Of a stretch of 21,606 bases of DNA, positions 6,740-14,161 are shown piece by piece. The translations under genes and the position numbers were made by a program. Position 1 is the first letter of the stretch, and each line of letters opens with the position of its first letter. The DNA is from Pseudomonadota bacterium (GTDB lineage Bacteria; Pseudomonadota; Alphaproteobacteria; Rhizobiales; Beijerinckiaceae): contig JAFAAP010000285.1 in NCBI GenBank assembly GCA_023426505.1, positions 1 through 21,606 of the forward strand. Direction: 5' to 3'. The notes beneath the pieces are model-generated. The model was not told the origin of the DNA, ran no database searches, and saw only the letters and a list, made by a program, of their open reading frames with translations.

Positions 6740-6752
6740 TTGACATAGGTCA
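6740..6752 (+). promoter_or_regulatory. candidate operator and -35 box of the RES toxin-antitoxin operon
   Basis: TGACATAGGTCA (6741-6752) matches its own reverse complement at 10 of 12 positions, and a consensus -35 hexamer TTGACA (6740-6745) overlaps it. It lies 34 bases before the antitoxin start. A repressor site here would fit antitoxin autoregulation. No good -10 box is visible at the expected spacing. Confidence 0.35.
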
Positions 6753-6785
6753 TTGGAATGCCCACCTTACGGGCAGGAGGAGTCT

Positions 6786-7520
6786 ATGGCCCAGATCCGC
6801 AATTCTCAGAGGAAAGGCCGCCCACAGGTCCGGCGATACTCAAAGTCTGCGCCCGAGTCTTCAGTCCACCCCTACAAGGTGGTGGGCGATCCCGCGCGGG
6901 CTATTACTGAGATGAAGAACCTTCCGGATGGGGTTTCAGTCGCTCTCATTCCGTCTAACGCCGTTGTCGAAAAGGAACTGCGGCGGCTTGGTTCCGGACA
7001 TATTCAGCGTCTTCCTGGTTTGGTGATCAAGGCTGAAGGCCGCCGTAAGGTCTGGAGGCATGTCAAGCCTGGCGCCAGGGACAAGAAGACTGCCGTTGAT
7101 GTGTCAGCCTTCGAGCCAAGCTCGCGTGCCAAAGCTCTTCTAAAAGGTGTGCAGATTGCGCAGAACGATCTGAAGGAGTCTGGCGGCGCCTATGATCTGG
7201 ATCAGGTCCGGGTCATGATGAACGGCATCTCACGCCAAATGGTAGATCGAAAGGTACGCGATGGCAGCTTGCTTGCCGTGCCAGGCCCGAGCAACCGGCG
7301 TGCATACCCGACAGTGCAGTTCACCTCTGACGGCACAGTCGCCCCTGGTCTGAAAGCCGTGAAGGAGGCCCTTCCAACAGACAACCCGTGGGTTGTTCTG
7401 AACTTTCTTGTTCGTCCCGATCCGCGCTTGGACGGACGCAAGCCGATTGATCTCCTCAAAGCTGGCGAGATTGACTTGGTTGTAGATGCTGCCCGGCGAG
7501 TGGGTCAGCAGGGGTTGTGA
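6786..7520 (+). CDS. antitoxin with Xre/MbcA/ParS-type toxin-binding domain
   Basis: A 244-residue antitoxin and likely autorepressor. ATG 6786 is chosen because GGCAGGAGGAG lies just upstream; a TTG 33 bases earlier is unlikely. Residues 138-178 look like a DNA-reading helix-turn-helix (LDQVRVMMNGISRQMVDRKV). Residues 198-243 (TDNPWVVLNFLVRPDPRLDGRKPIDLLKAGEIDLVVDAARR) match the domain that covers the RES toxin's active site. The protein is much longer than ordinary partners of about 130-150 residues: residues 30-100 (including PDGVSVALIPSNAVVEKELRRLG) form an extra segment I do not recognise. The stop overlaps the toxin start (GTGA), so toxin synthesis is coupled to antitoxin. Confidence 0.8.
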   Translation: MAQIRNSQRKGRPQVRRYSKSAPESSVHPYKVVGDPARAITEMKNLPDGVSVALIPSNAVVEKELRRLGSGHIQRLPGLVIKAEGRRKVWRHVKPGARDKKTAVDVSAFEPSSRAKALLKGVQIAQNDLKESGGAYDLDQVRVMMNGISRQMVDRKVRDGSLLAVPGPSNRRAYPTVQFTSDGTVAPGLKAVKEALPTDNPWVVLNFLVRPDPRLDGRKPIDLLKAGEIDLVVDAARRVGQQGL

Positions 7521-8104
7521 CTGCGCCATTGCCGCCACCGGATCTTGCAACGCGAGATCCAGTCCTCATCAAACTCGAGGCCGGTCAGATCCTCCATCGG
7601 TTCTTTACGGCAGCATACGAGCCGATCCATTTTGATCGCAGCCGCGATGGTCGCCTCAATGCACCGGATGGCTCCTACGGTGTCCTCTACACGGCCAAGG
7701 ATGCACGCGGAGCATTTGCTGAGACCTTTCTCCGCGAGCCAGGACGCACTCTCATTCCGTCAGATCTGCTTGCGCGGAAGGCGTATACCCGGCTGCGCGT
7801 TACGCGCTCACTCGTGCTGATCAAGCTGGGAGGATCTGGTCTTGCCCGTCTCGGAGCTACCGCGGAGGTCGTGCACGGTGGCCTCCCCTATGATGTCCCG
7901 CAAGCTTGGTCGACGGCCCTACGCACCCATCCTGTCGGCGCGAGTGGGATCGCGTATTACGCTCGTCATGACGATGAGGCACTTTGCTATGCTATCTATG
8001 ACCATGCTCACGCAGCTGTTGTAGAAGAGCATCGGGAAACGCAGCTTGATGAGAATTGGTTTTGGGATCTCGCTGAGCCCTATGGTGTCGGCTTGGCACT
8101 TTGA
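7517..8104 (+). CDS. RES-domain toxin
   Basis: A 195-residue RES-family protein; characterised members deplete NAD+ in the cytoplasm when free of antitoxin. R28 (ILHRFF), Y58 (GVLYTAKD) and E69 (GAFAETFLRE) occupy the positions of the conserved arginine, tyrosine and glutamate. The third letter of RES, a serine in a G-I-x-Y-x-S-R motif, appears here as alanine (SGIAYYARHDD, A149). It starts with GTG 7517, four bases inside the antitoxin gene. Length and order (antitoxin first) are normal for RES-Xre systems. The substitution may reduce activity, or the alignment may shift by a residue or two. Confidence 0.85.
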   Translation: MTAPLPPPDLATRDPVLIKLEAGQILHRFFTAAYEPIHFDRSRDGRLNAPDGSYGVLYTAKDARGAFAETFLREPGRTLIPSDLLARKAYTRLRVTRSLVLIKLGGSGLARLGATAEVVHGGLPYDVPQAWSTALRTHPVGASGIAYYARHDDEALCYAIYDHAHAAVVEEHRETQLDENWFWDLAEPYGVGLAL

Positions 8105-8505
8105 TCTGCGCCTTCGGGTCCAAACTCTGCAACCCTGTTGCCACCAGGTATTGCGCGACGATCTGGATTGGAGGAGCGCGGCAACCACGATCATTGTCGG
8201 GCTGAGGCATAGAACATCTTTGCCTTCTGGCAACAGTAGGAGCGCGATGAACGAGCACCCACGGCCACAGGCAAGAGAGACCAGATGTTACCATCCTGAA
8301 TCCGCCGCAGATCAACCTAACACGTCCTACCCGATCTCATCGTGGAGCGGAAGCTCCTTGTGATCTGTGATGATGCCTTGGAAAATCTCAGGCCGGGTAC
8401 TATTTGGCTTCGTACTCTCCCGACAGCTTGCCGGTCAGGGTCACCAAGGTCTTGAACCCTCTCGCCGCCGGAAGGCTCCTCACGATTAGTCATAGGACAC
8501 GCGAG
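8105..8505. other. about 400 bases without a recognised gene
   Basis: No reading frame here is convincing. A short hairpin GGAGC-GGAA-GCTCC (8344-8357) is present, without a T-run. An open frame entering from 8404 with TTG belongs to the next gene's frame, but its first 34 codons do not look like protein and lack a ribosome site. Confidence 0.4.
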
Positions 8506-9657
8506 ATGCCTGGCATCGCACGTCAATTCGAGCCGCAGATCACCCGTACAGGTGGAGCACCCTCCAGATACCGTTTCACCGCCCGATGCTCCACATGCCA
8601 CAAAATTGACACCTACGAAGCCAGCAAGCCCACTGCTGATGAGGTCGTCAAAGGCTACTTCAAAGATCGCGGCTGGCTGCTCGGACGCGATCGGAGCTAT
8701 GACCTATGCCCGGCGTGCTTGGCAAAACCCCGCAAGGCTGCTGAGCCTAGCCCGATCCACGAGGGTCAGCGCCATAGGTCGCCAGCGGCTGCAAACCACT
8801 CGGATCGTCTGACAGCCCCGGCGGACCAACGATCCCGCGACACGGCTGATATCCTGGCCCGCCACCTAGGCAAGCCGGAAGCACTCGCGGCGGAGGTCTT
8901 CCGTCCCAAGCCCCTGCAAGCCCCCCGCCCCTCTGTTCTGGATATGCCCCGCCAAGCCGGATCAATTCCTGCCCTGTCACCAGAGGTGGAACAGGCTCTG
9001 ACGGGAATGGCCGCGGATCTGAAAAGCCTCCGGTCCACGATGGAACTCATGGCCGAGCAGGTGAGTAAGCTGGTGGCGTTTGGAGGCCAGCAGACCGAGG
9101 CGATTGCACAACTGGTTCCTCTCATGATCCAATCGGCTGAGGGAATTTCCGGCAGCGTCAGAGAGGCTATCACTGCCGCTCAGACGTTCGCCCCGCCCAC
9201 AGTCGTGCCGCTCGCCCAACACCCCGTTTCAGCCGGTGGGGATCACAGCGAGCAACAGCAGGACGTCAGCTCAGAACCGAAAGCTGCTCAGACCTCCAGA
9301 GCACCGACAAAGCGAATTCGGCGCTTAGCCAAAACTGAAGGTCCGGCGCGCAAAGCTGCCTCCGCTCAGGTTGTGGTGAAATCGATTCCCGATGCCAAAC
9401 GGCCCGACCGGTTTTACACCACCATTCGGCTGTCACGGGAGTTGTGGGACCGCTCAGGCTTTGGCCCGGATGATCGCATCCAAATCGACTGGAAGCTGAA
9501 GACCATGTCCATCAATCGTGTCTCGGATGGTGGCGTGAAGCCAAAGACGATCGGTGATGCTGTTGTGGTTCTTCAGTCCTGGCGCTTGGGCGACATCAAC
9601 TTCGATCCGACCAAAATCGCCGCTGGACAAGGTTTGCTGCGTCTGAAGGCTCCATAG
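8506..9657 (+). CDS. Zn-ribbon, coiled-coil, AbrB-like composite protein of unknown function
   Basis: A 383-residue protein I cannot name. Start ATG 8506 has AGGA about nine bases upstream. Residues 25-75 carry two CxxC pairs (C28/C31 in CSTCHK, C68/C71 in CPACLAK), likely binding one zinc ion. Residues 75-160 are proline- and charge-rich linker. Residues 165-230 (SPEVEQALTGMAADLKSLRSTM and following) form a likely coiled coil. A second basic linker (APTKRIRRLAKTEGPARK) leads to residues 293-383, where KRPDRFYTTIRLSRELWDRSGFGPDDRIQIDWK resembles an AbrB/SpoVT-type swapped-hairpin barrel. The whole suggests a DNA- or nucleic-acid-binding oligomer. It follows the RES system by 400 bases in the same direction. 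The assignments are by eye. Confidence 0.7.
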   Translation: MPGIARQFEPQITRTGGAPSRYRFTARCSTCHKIDTYEASKPTADEVVKGYFKDRGWLLGRDRSYDLCPACLAKPRKAAEPSPIHEGQRHRSPAAANHSDRLTAPADQRSRDTADILARHLGKPEALAAEVFRPKPLQAPRPSVLDMPRQAGSIPALSPEVEQALTGMAADLKSLRSTMELMAEQVSKLVAFGGQQTEAIAQLVPLMIQSAEGISGSVREAITAAQTFAPPTVVPLAQHPVSAGGDHSEQQQDVSSEPKAAQTSRAPTKRIRRLAKTEGPARKAASAQVVVKSIPDAKRPDRFYTTIRLSRELWDRSGFGPDDRIQIDWKLKTMSINRVSDGGVKPKTIGDAVVVLQSWRLGDINFDPTKIAAGQGLLRLKAP

Positions 9658-9758
9658 CGGGTAGAGCCATCAGCTATCCGGTATCGGCACCTCTCGCAGC
9701 GAGAGCGCCAACGTCTCGTGTTACGATCTGAGAAACATTTGGAGATATAGGCCTGAGG

Positions 9759-10121
9759 ATGGACGATGCGACCACGAGCCGAGAGTCGAGACGTCCCGAA
9801 GATGCCCAGGATCTGGCGATCAAGATTCTGAACTTCATCGTGGTCGATATGGACCGGATGATCCAGTTCCTGAACGTGACTGGCCTGCAGCCTGAGACGA
9901 TCAGGGCCTCGGCCAAGTCGCCGCACTTCCTGCTGGGTGTGCTGGACTACGTGTCGAAGGACGACGAGTTGCTGAGGACCGTTCATCAGGAGTTGGGGAT
10001 CAGGCCGGCTGCTATTCTGATGGCGGCCGCTCATCCCCCGCCAAAGCCGGAACCCAGGGTCACAGCGGAGAAGCGGGTCACACCCTCATCCGCCTTGCCT
10101 CGGCGAACCCTCTATCAATGA
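9759..10121 (+). CDS. DUF3572 family protein
   Basis: A small cytoplasmic protein of 120 residues. The core, residues 17-85 (AIKILNFIVVDMDRMIQFLNVTGLQPETIRASAKSPHFLLGVLDYVSKDDELL), fits the all-helical DUF3572 family common in Rhizobiales, whose role is unknown. The last 30 residues are a proline-rich tail. ATG 9759 follows GCCTGAGG. It is separated by about 100 bases from the composite protein upstream and lies next to the IS6 element downstream. Confidence 0.75.
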   Translation: MDDATTSRESRRPEDAQDLAIKILNFIVVDMDRMIQFLNVTGLQPETIRASAKSPHFLLGVLDYVSKDDELLRTVHQELGIRPAAILMAAAHPPPKPEPRVTAEKRVTPSSALPRRTLYQ

Positions 10122-10148
10122 CTCAGAGAACATAAGGGCGTTCTCGCC

Positions 10149-10942
10149 GGTTTCGTCGCAAATTCAGTAAAGGGACGAGAGGAGAGCAGGCGCTCAGTCA
10201 CGCGGTCAGGCTGCGAGCAGTTCAAACTGCTCGGCGAGCGATAGCTGGCGATTGCAGGCGTACTTCGCCTGCTGTTTGCGCATCATGTGGACCATCTCGA
10301 TCCCACTCAGGATCACACGGGCCGCGGCAGCAGACTGGAAGCCGAGCATGGGCCGGACTCGTCTCTTGATAGCGCGATGATCCTGCTCGATGCGGTTATT
10401 GAGGGAGGCACTTTGCCGGATGCGAATGGGTTTCAGACGCCGCCTCGATCGATCTTGAAGCCGATCGGCGGTATCGCAAGACAGGATAGCCTCGCGGTTC
10501 GTTTGGCTGCCGTCGATCACAATCCGCTCGGGTCGGCCATGCCGCTTGAGCGCCTTGCGCAGGAAACGCTTGGCCGCGGTGAGATTTCGGCGCTCGCTGA
10601 ACCAGAACTCCACCGTATCGCCATTGCTGTCGATGGCGCAATAGAGATACATCCACCGCCCGCGGACTTTGATGTAAGTTTCGTCCACATGCCATTTCCG
10701 GCCAACCGGTCGCTTGCGCCGGTTGAACCGCTCCAACAGGAGTGGAGCATAGTGGACGGTCCAACGATGAATGGTCGCGTGATCAACCGAGATCCCGCAA
10801 GCTCAGGCAATAAGCGAGATACCACCGGACGCACAGCAGGACGACCGAGCGATCGAAATGACGGCCTTGGAATATCGTGCTCCTCCGAAGATGACCAGAG
10901 GCGTATACCGAACTGAGTTACTGAAGGGTATGCGACAGTTCC
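10149..10942 (-). mobile_element. IS6-family insertion sequence, inactive
   Basis: About 794 bp, bounded by imperfect inverted ends GGTTTCGTCGCA (10149-10160) and, on the minus strand, GGAACTGTCGCA (10942-10931); TTCAGTAA follows inside both ends. No matching 8-base direct repeats are seen outside (TTCTCGCC against TTATGACA), so it may have arrived or changed by recombination. Its only gene is the disrupted transposase on the minus strand. Confidence 0.75.
10206..10872 (-). pseudogene. IS6-family transposase, broken by a small deletion
   Basis: The C-terminal part from 10736 to 10206 is intact, with the DDE residues in KWHVDETYIKVRGRW, ERIVIDGSQTNREA and LNNRIEQDHRAIKRR. The N-terminal part is readable upstream in another frame as FQGRHFDRSVVLLCVRWYLAYCLSLRDL, then runs into a stop. 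Between LRDL and the resumed VDHATIHRWTVHYAPLLLERFN about ten residues (normally like EEMMAERGxS) are missing with a frame change near 10786-10792. No good start codon precedes the first part. The enzyme cannot be made whole, so this copy should not transpose on its own. Confidence 0.85.
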
Positions 10943-11162
10943 TTATGACAACACCCAGCTGGCCGAGTTGCTGCTTGATCTGATGCGGCTACCCTAATCG
11001 GATGCCGAACACTGGTTCCAGCCGCGAGGAGGGCAGTGGCCCGAGGAATGAGTATCAATCGCTGATGAGGTCAGCGGATCAATAATCGCCGCTGGATCGG
11101 GGGCTTCGACGAACTACTGACGGTTATCCGCATGTCATAGCTTTCGAGGTTCCAAACACAGT
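10943..11162. other. gene-free stretch with coding-like scraps
   Basis: Short plus-strand peptides such as PYDNTQLAELLLDLMRLP (from about 10935) and NRRWIGGFDELLTV (near 11083-11125) are each cut by stops. They look like relics of one or more genes, but are too short to name. No promoter or RNA gene is recognised. Confidence 0.35.
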
Positions 11163-11188
11163 AAAACGCCCGTCCTGCTGGCGGGCGC
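11163..11188 (-). terminator. rho-independent terminator of the phasin gene
   Basis: On the minus strand, CGCCCG (11187-11182) pairs with CGGGCG (11172-11167) around a nine-base loop and is followed by TTTTAC. It lies 27 bases after the phasin stop codon and is a textbook GC stem plus T-run. Confidence 0.75.
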
Positions 11189-11214
11189 TCTAAATAGCCT
11201 AATGAGGTTTGTCG

Positions 11215-11583
11215 TTACTCCGCGCGAGTGGCCGACTTGATCGGAGCAACGGCCGACTCTGCAGCAGAGCGAAGGAAACCGAAGGGCACGAGGCTGTCCC
11301 GAGCCAGCTTGGTGTCGAGCTCACGGGTGTTGGTCGAGTGCGCGACAAAGCCGTCGTATGCGCTCCTGAGATAATCGCTCTGGATCTGGATAGCCTGGTC
11401 AAGCGACTTAACACCGGCCAGCTTCCCAAACGTGGCCGTGCCTTCGTCAAAGGACTTCTTGGCGTAGTCGGCCCTCTCGACAATGATCGCCTTTGTGCCG
11501 GTGGAGGCGATATCGAGTGCCTTCACAGTCGCTTCAAAACTGTCTTTACCGAACTTCTGAACGGCCTCGAACTGCTGGGTCAT
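11215..11583 (-). CDS. phasin family protein
   Basis: A 122-residue amphipathic helical protein that coats polyhydroxybutyrate granules. The sequence MTQQFEAVQKFGKDSFEATVKAL, the core ERADYAKKSFDEGTATFGKLAGVKSLDQAIQIQSDYLRSAYDGFV and the end SLVPFGFL follow the alphaproteobacterial phasin pattern closely. Start ATG 11583 fits the family N-terminus. It has no Shine-Dalgarno sequence: the bases just upstream on the sense strand read GACCTCCT, the anti-SD type. A TTG 39 bases earlier is preceded by GGAAGG-like bases but adds residues unlike the family. A terminator follows directly. Two further PHB-related genes lie next door on the plus strand. Confidence 0.9.
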   Translation of the reverse strand: MTQQFEAVQKFGKDSFEATVKALDIASTGTKAIIVERADYAKKSFDEGTATFGKLAGVKSLDQAIQIQSDYLRSAYDGFVAHSTNTRELDTKLARDSLVPFGFLRSAAESAVAPIKSATRAE

Positions 11584-11667
11584 AGGAGGTCCCCGAAAAC
11601 GGTGCACTTGGCATCCTTCCAATGTCTAGCCGCATGACATCCCAGCTGTGCTCTTATTGTGCCTTGC

Positions 11668-11695
11668 ATCATAAAAGCTAACCGCGTTCGCGCAA
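11668..11695 (-). promoter_or_regulatory. possible sigma-70-type promoter of the phasin gene
   Basis: On the minus strand TATGAT (11673-11668) stands 16 bases after TTGCGC (11695-11690). The -10 box fits the consensus at five of six positions, the -35 at three. The 5' leader would be about 80 bases. Confidence 0.35.
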
Positions 11696-11986
11696 TGCAC
11701 AATATCACGAGCTTCTTGGGCGGCTTTTCCGTATCGCTATGCCTTAGCCAAGATGCCGCAGTCCGTCTCTAGGATCGAATCCTGCTGTTGCCAGGTTATG
11801 CTGCGGTGCGGTATGGATGCTCGTGCTTTATGGCCAAGGCTGATCCCTGCGGCCTCACAACCGGCACCAGTTCAGTGTACCTGTCCGACGTTCTTTCACC
11901 CTAGGGAGAGGTCCTGATCTCGCGATCAGCACAGCAAGGCCCCGCGCCGCTGATGATACGGATCTTTCCCTCCAATTTTGCGAGGA
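11696..11986. other. intergenic region between divergent phasin genes
   Basis: I see no gene here. One perfect short hairpin, CTGATC-TCGC-GATCAG (11914-11929), lies about 60 bases before the hemerythrin-phasin gene, with no T-run. It could be a structured leader or a binding site. Confidence 0.35.
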
Positions 11987-11989
11987 ATG

Positions 11990-12970
11990 ATGATCCCCAA
12001 CCGAACCATCGGCCAAACCCCACCTGATCAGGCCAACGAACTCTTTGCCCAGCTCCTTGAAACATCGAATAACTCGACGGAGCTCCGCGAACAGCTGCTT
12101 GCGGCGCTAAGCCAGGAGCTGGGGCTTTTGGCTAATCTGCAGGAACAGCACCTCTTTCCAGTATTGGAGCAGAATCCGGAGACGGCGGATCTGGTCCGCG
12201 ACGCACGCGATGACCACCAGCAGACCAGGGCTCTCCTGAACGAAATCGGGGCCATGCAGAAGGACAGCGATGCGTTCCTGGCCAAGGTAGCAGAGCTGCG
12301 GAAGGTGTTTCAGCAGCATATCCGCAACGACAAGAACGAGTTGCTGCCGGTGGTGCTGAAGGTCTTGAGCGCGGAGGAGGTCGAGGCCGTCGTCGAGAAG
12401 GTTGAGGAGGAGGTCGCGGAGACCAGGCAGACCACCCGTGAACCGCGGCGAACCCGGCGGGGACGCAAGACGGCCGACGCTGTGTCGGACACAGCCGGGA
12501 GCTTATTGGCTGCCGCCGAGGCTGGATCGGAGAGCGTCAGGGCCATTGAGCAGACGATGCAGGAGGTTGTCGAGGACAGCGTCAGTGCCGCAGCCGAGGC
12601 TGGTGGCCGCTCGCTGGAGAACTTAGGCCGGCACGGCCGGGAGGCTCTGACCCTAGTCGATCGGATGCCGGATTACCTTCATGCTGTTGCCCGCTCCAAT
12701 CGGATCCTGGCCGGTGGGGCCGGGACCATCACGCTGGAATGGTTCGGGTTACGGCAGGAGCGCCTGCTGAAGAACCTTGAGGGGATGACCGAACTTCTGA
12801 GCTGCCGGACGATCCCTGACTTCGTGAACCTCCAGAGTGCTCTGGTTCGGGGCAACGTTGAGCGCATGCTCGAGAACAGCCAGCGCTTGGCGCAGCTCAC
12901 CGCCGAAGTGGCCCAAGAGGCCACCCGGACCCTTACAGCGCAACCCGGGCACGGTCGGCGCACTCGCTAA
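11990..12970 (+). CDS. hemerythrin-like / phasin fusion protein
   Basis: A 326-residue protein with two parts. Residues 14-127 look like a hemerythrin-type HHE four-helix domain, with candidate iron ligands H54 and E60 (EQHLFPVLE), H76 (RDDHQQTR), H110 and E117 (QQHIRNDKNELLP). Residues 135-165 are a charged linker with a basic RRTRRGRK patch. Residues 165-320 are helical and match phasins (SLLAAAEAGSESVRAIEQTM, then TIPDFVNLQSALVRGNVERMLENSQRLAQLTAEVAQEATRTL). It would place an oxygen- or iron-sensing module on PHB granules or nearby. Start is ATG 11990 or 11987; GAGGA (11982-11986) is very close to both. A GC-rich hairpin follows the stop. Confidence 0.8.
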   Translation: MIPNRTIGQTPPDQANELFAQLLETSNNSTELREQLLAALSQELGLLANLQEQHLFPVLEQNPETADLVRDARDDHQQTRALLNEIGAMQKDSDAFLAKVAELRKVFQQHIRNDKNELLPVVLKVLSAEEVEAVVEKVEEEVAETRQTTREPRRTRRGRKTADAVSDTAGSLLAAAEAGSESVRAIEQTMQEVVEDSVSAAAEAGGRSLENLGRHGREALTLVDRMPDYLHAVARSNRILAGGAGTITLEWFGLRQERLLKNLEGMTELLSCRTIPDFVNLQSALVRGNVERMLENSQRLAQLTAEVAQEATRTLTAQPGHGRRTR

Positions 12971-12987
12971 CGATCGGTCTTGACGAC

Positions 12988-13011
12988 GCTCCCGGCTCGT
13001 GAGCCGGGAGC
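12988..13011 (+). terminator. GC-rich hairpin after the hemerythrin-phasin gene
   Basis: GCTCCCGGCTC and GAGCCGGGAGC form an almost perfect 24-base palindrome, 17 bases after the stop codon. No T-run follows (CCCCACC), so it may act as a weak or bidirectional terminator or stabilise the message end. Confidence 0.45.
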
Positions 13012-13126
13012 CCCACCTCTGGAACTGGCACACTGCAAGATGGTCTGCTGCAACCAACGCTGCCCTGATGTCGTGTGTCTCCTAGCGTGAGACGCCCCTG
13101 CTTCGAAAACTCTCTACCTGGTGCGC

Positions 13127-14161
13127 ATGCGACTGAAGCTTCCAATTACTCACCTTCTGAAAGCCCAGCGCCGCTGGGAGAGGGCCATCGTCAAAGCCAC
13201 CAAGACCTCGCGTAAGCTTATCATTAAGCCACGAAAGACCCGACTCAAGAGGGACAAGCTGACTGAGGTCAGCGCCTTCGGGTCGAACCCCGGCAACCTC
13301 CGAATGCTCACCTACGTGCCGCCGCAGTTGCCCAACAGGGCGCCCCTGGTCGTGGTGCTGCACGGCTGCCTGCAGAATGCGCGGGCGTACGATGAGGGCA
13401 GCGGCTGGTCGCTTTTGGCAAAGCGGCACGGCTTTGCTCTTGTGTTTGCTGAGCAGTCCCACGCCAACAACCCGAACCGCTGCTTCAACTGGTTCCAGCC
13501 CCACGACACACGACGGGGCTCAGGCGAGGCGTTGTCGATCCGCCAAATGGTCACCCGCATGCGGCGAACCCATAGCATCGACCCGGGCCGGATCTTCATC
13601 ACGGGTCTCTCAGCGGGTGGCGCTATGACATCGGTAATGCTGGCCACCTACCCGGAAGTCTTTGCCGGCGGCGGGATCATTGCTGGTCTTCCCTACGGCG
13701 CCGCGTCCGGTATACGCCAAGTGATGTCCGCCATGAAGAGACCGCGATCACGCACCGCCCAGCAATGGGGCAACCTCGTCCGCTCCGCTTCGTCCTATAC
13801 GGGCCCGCGGCCGACGGTGTCGATCTGGCATGGCACAGAGGACCGGACCGTTGCAGCATCCAATGCAGCTGCATTGCTCAGCCAGTGGGCCAACGTGCAT
13901 GGCGTAGACGAGGACGTGTTTGCTCAAACGCGACTTGCAGGTCACCGCCGACGCACCTGGTCGAACAGAAAAGGGGAGGCCGTCGTCGAGGTGTACCTGA
14001 TCGACGGCATGGGCCACGGCACGCCGGTGCAACCGACGAAAGCTCAAGCTTCGGCGGGAGGATCCGGGCCGTTCATGCTTGATGTCGGCATTTCATCGTC
14101 GCTGCATCTGGCTCAGTCGTGGGGCCTTGTTCGACGGAAGCGAGTCACGCGCAGGATGTGA
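13127..14161 (+). CDS. PHB-depolymerase-family esterase
   Basis: An alpha/beta-hydrolase of 344 residues in the PHB depolymerase/LpqC esterase family, which cuts polyhydroxyalkanoate or related esters. The oxyanion-hole motif is HGCLQN at 79-84. The nucleophile S162 lies in the lipase box GLSAGG, with D239 in WHGTEDRTV and H297 in DGMGHGTPV completing the triad. There is no signal peptide; instead the first 45 residues are strongly basic (KAQRRWERAIVKATKTSRKLIIKPRKTRLKR), suggesting a cytoplasmic or granule-bound enzyme. ATG 13127 is preferred to GTG 13121, but neither has a clear ribosome site. It follows the hemerythrin-phasin gene by 156 bases, which supports a role in PHB turnover. Confidence 0.88.
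   Translation: MRLKLPITHLLKAQRRWERAIVKATKTSRKLIIKPRKTRLKRDKLTEVSAFGSNPGNLRMLTYVPPQLPNRAPLVVVLHGCLQNARAYDEGSGWSLLAKRHGFALVFAEQSHANNPNRCFNWFQPHDTRRGSGEALSIRQMVTRMRRTHSIDPGRIFITGLSAGGAMTSVMLATYPEVFAGGGIIAGLPYGAASGIRQVMSAMKRPRSRTAQQWGNLVRSASSYTGPRPTVSIWHGTEDRTVAASNAAALLSQWANVHGVDEDVFAQTRLAGHRRRTWSNRKGEAVVEVYLIDGMGHGTPVQPTKAQASAGGSGPFMLDVGISSSLHLAQSWGLVRRKRVTRRM

Noticed and set aside
8404..8505. N-terminal extension of the composite protein from TTG 8404
   Set aside because: There is no ribosome site, the 34 residues have no pattern, and ATG 8506 is better placed.
10287..10916. Plus-strand open frame through the IS6 element
   Set aside because: It is the complement of the recognised transposase; the DDE residues are read on the minus strand.
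12402..13057. Several open frames in and opposite the hemerythrin-phasin gene
   Set aside because: They are shadows of the real frame, which has domain matches along its whole length.
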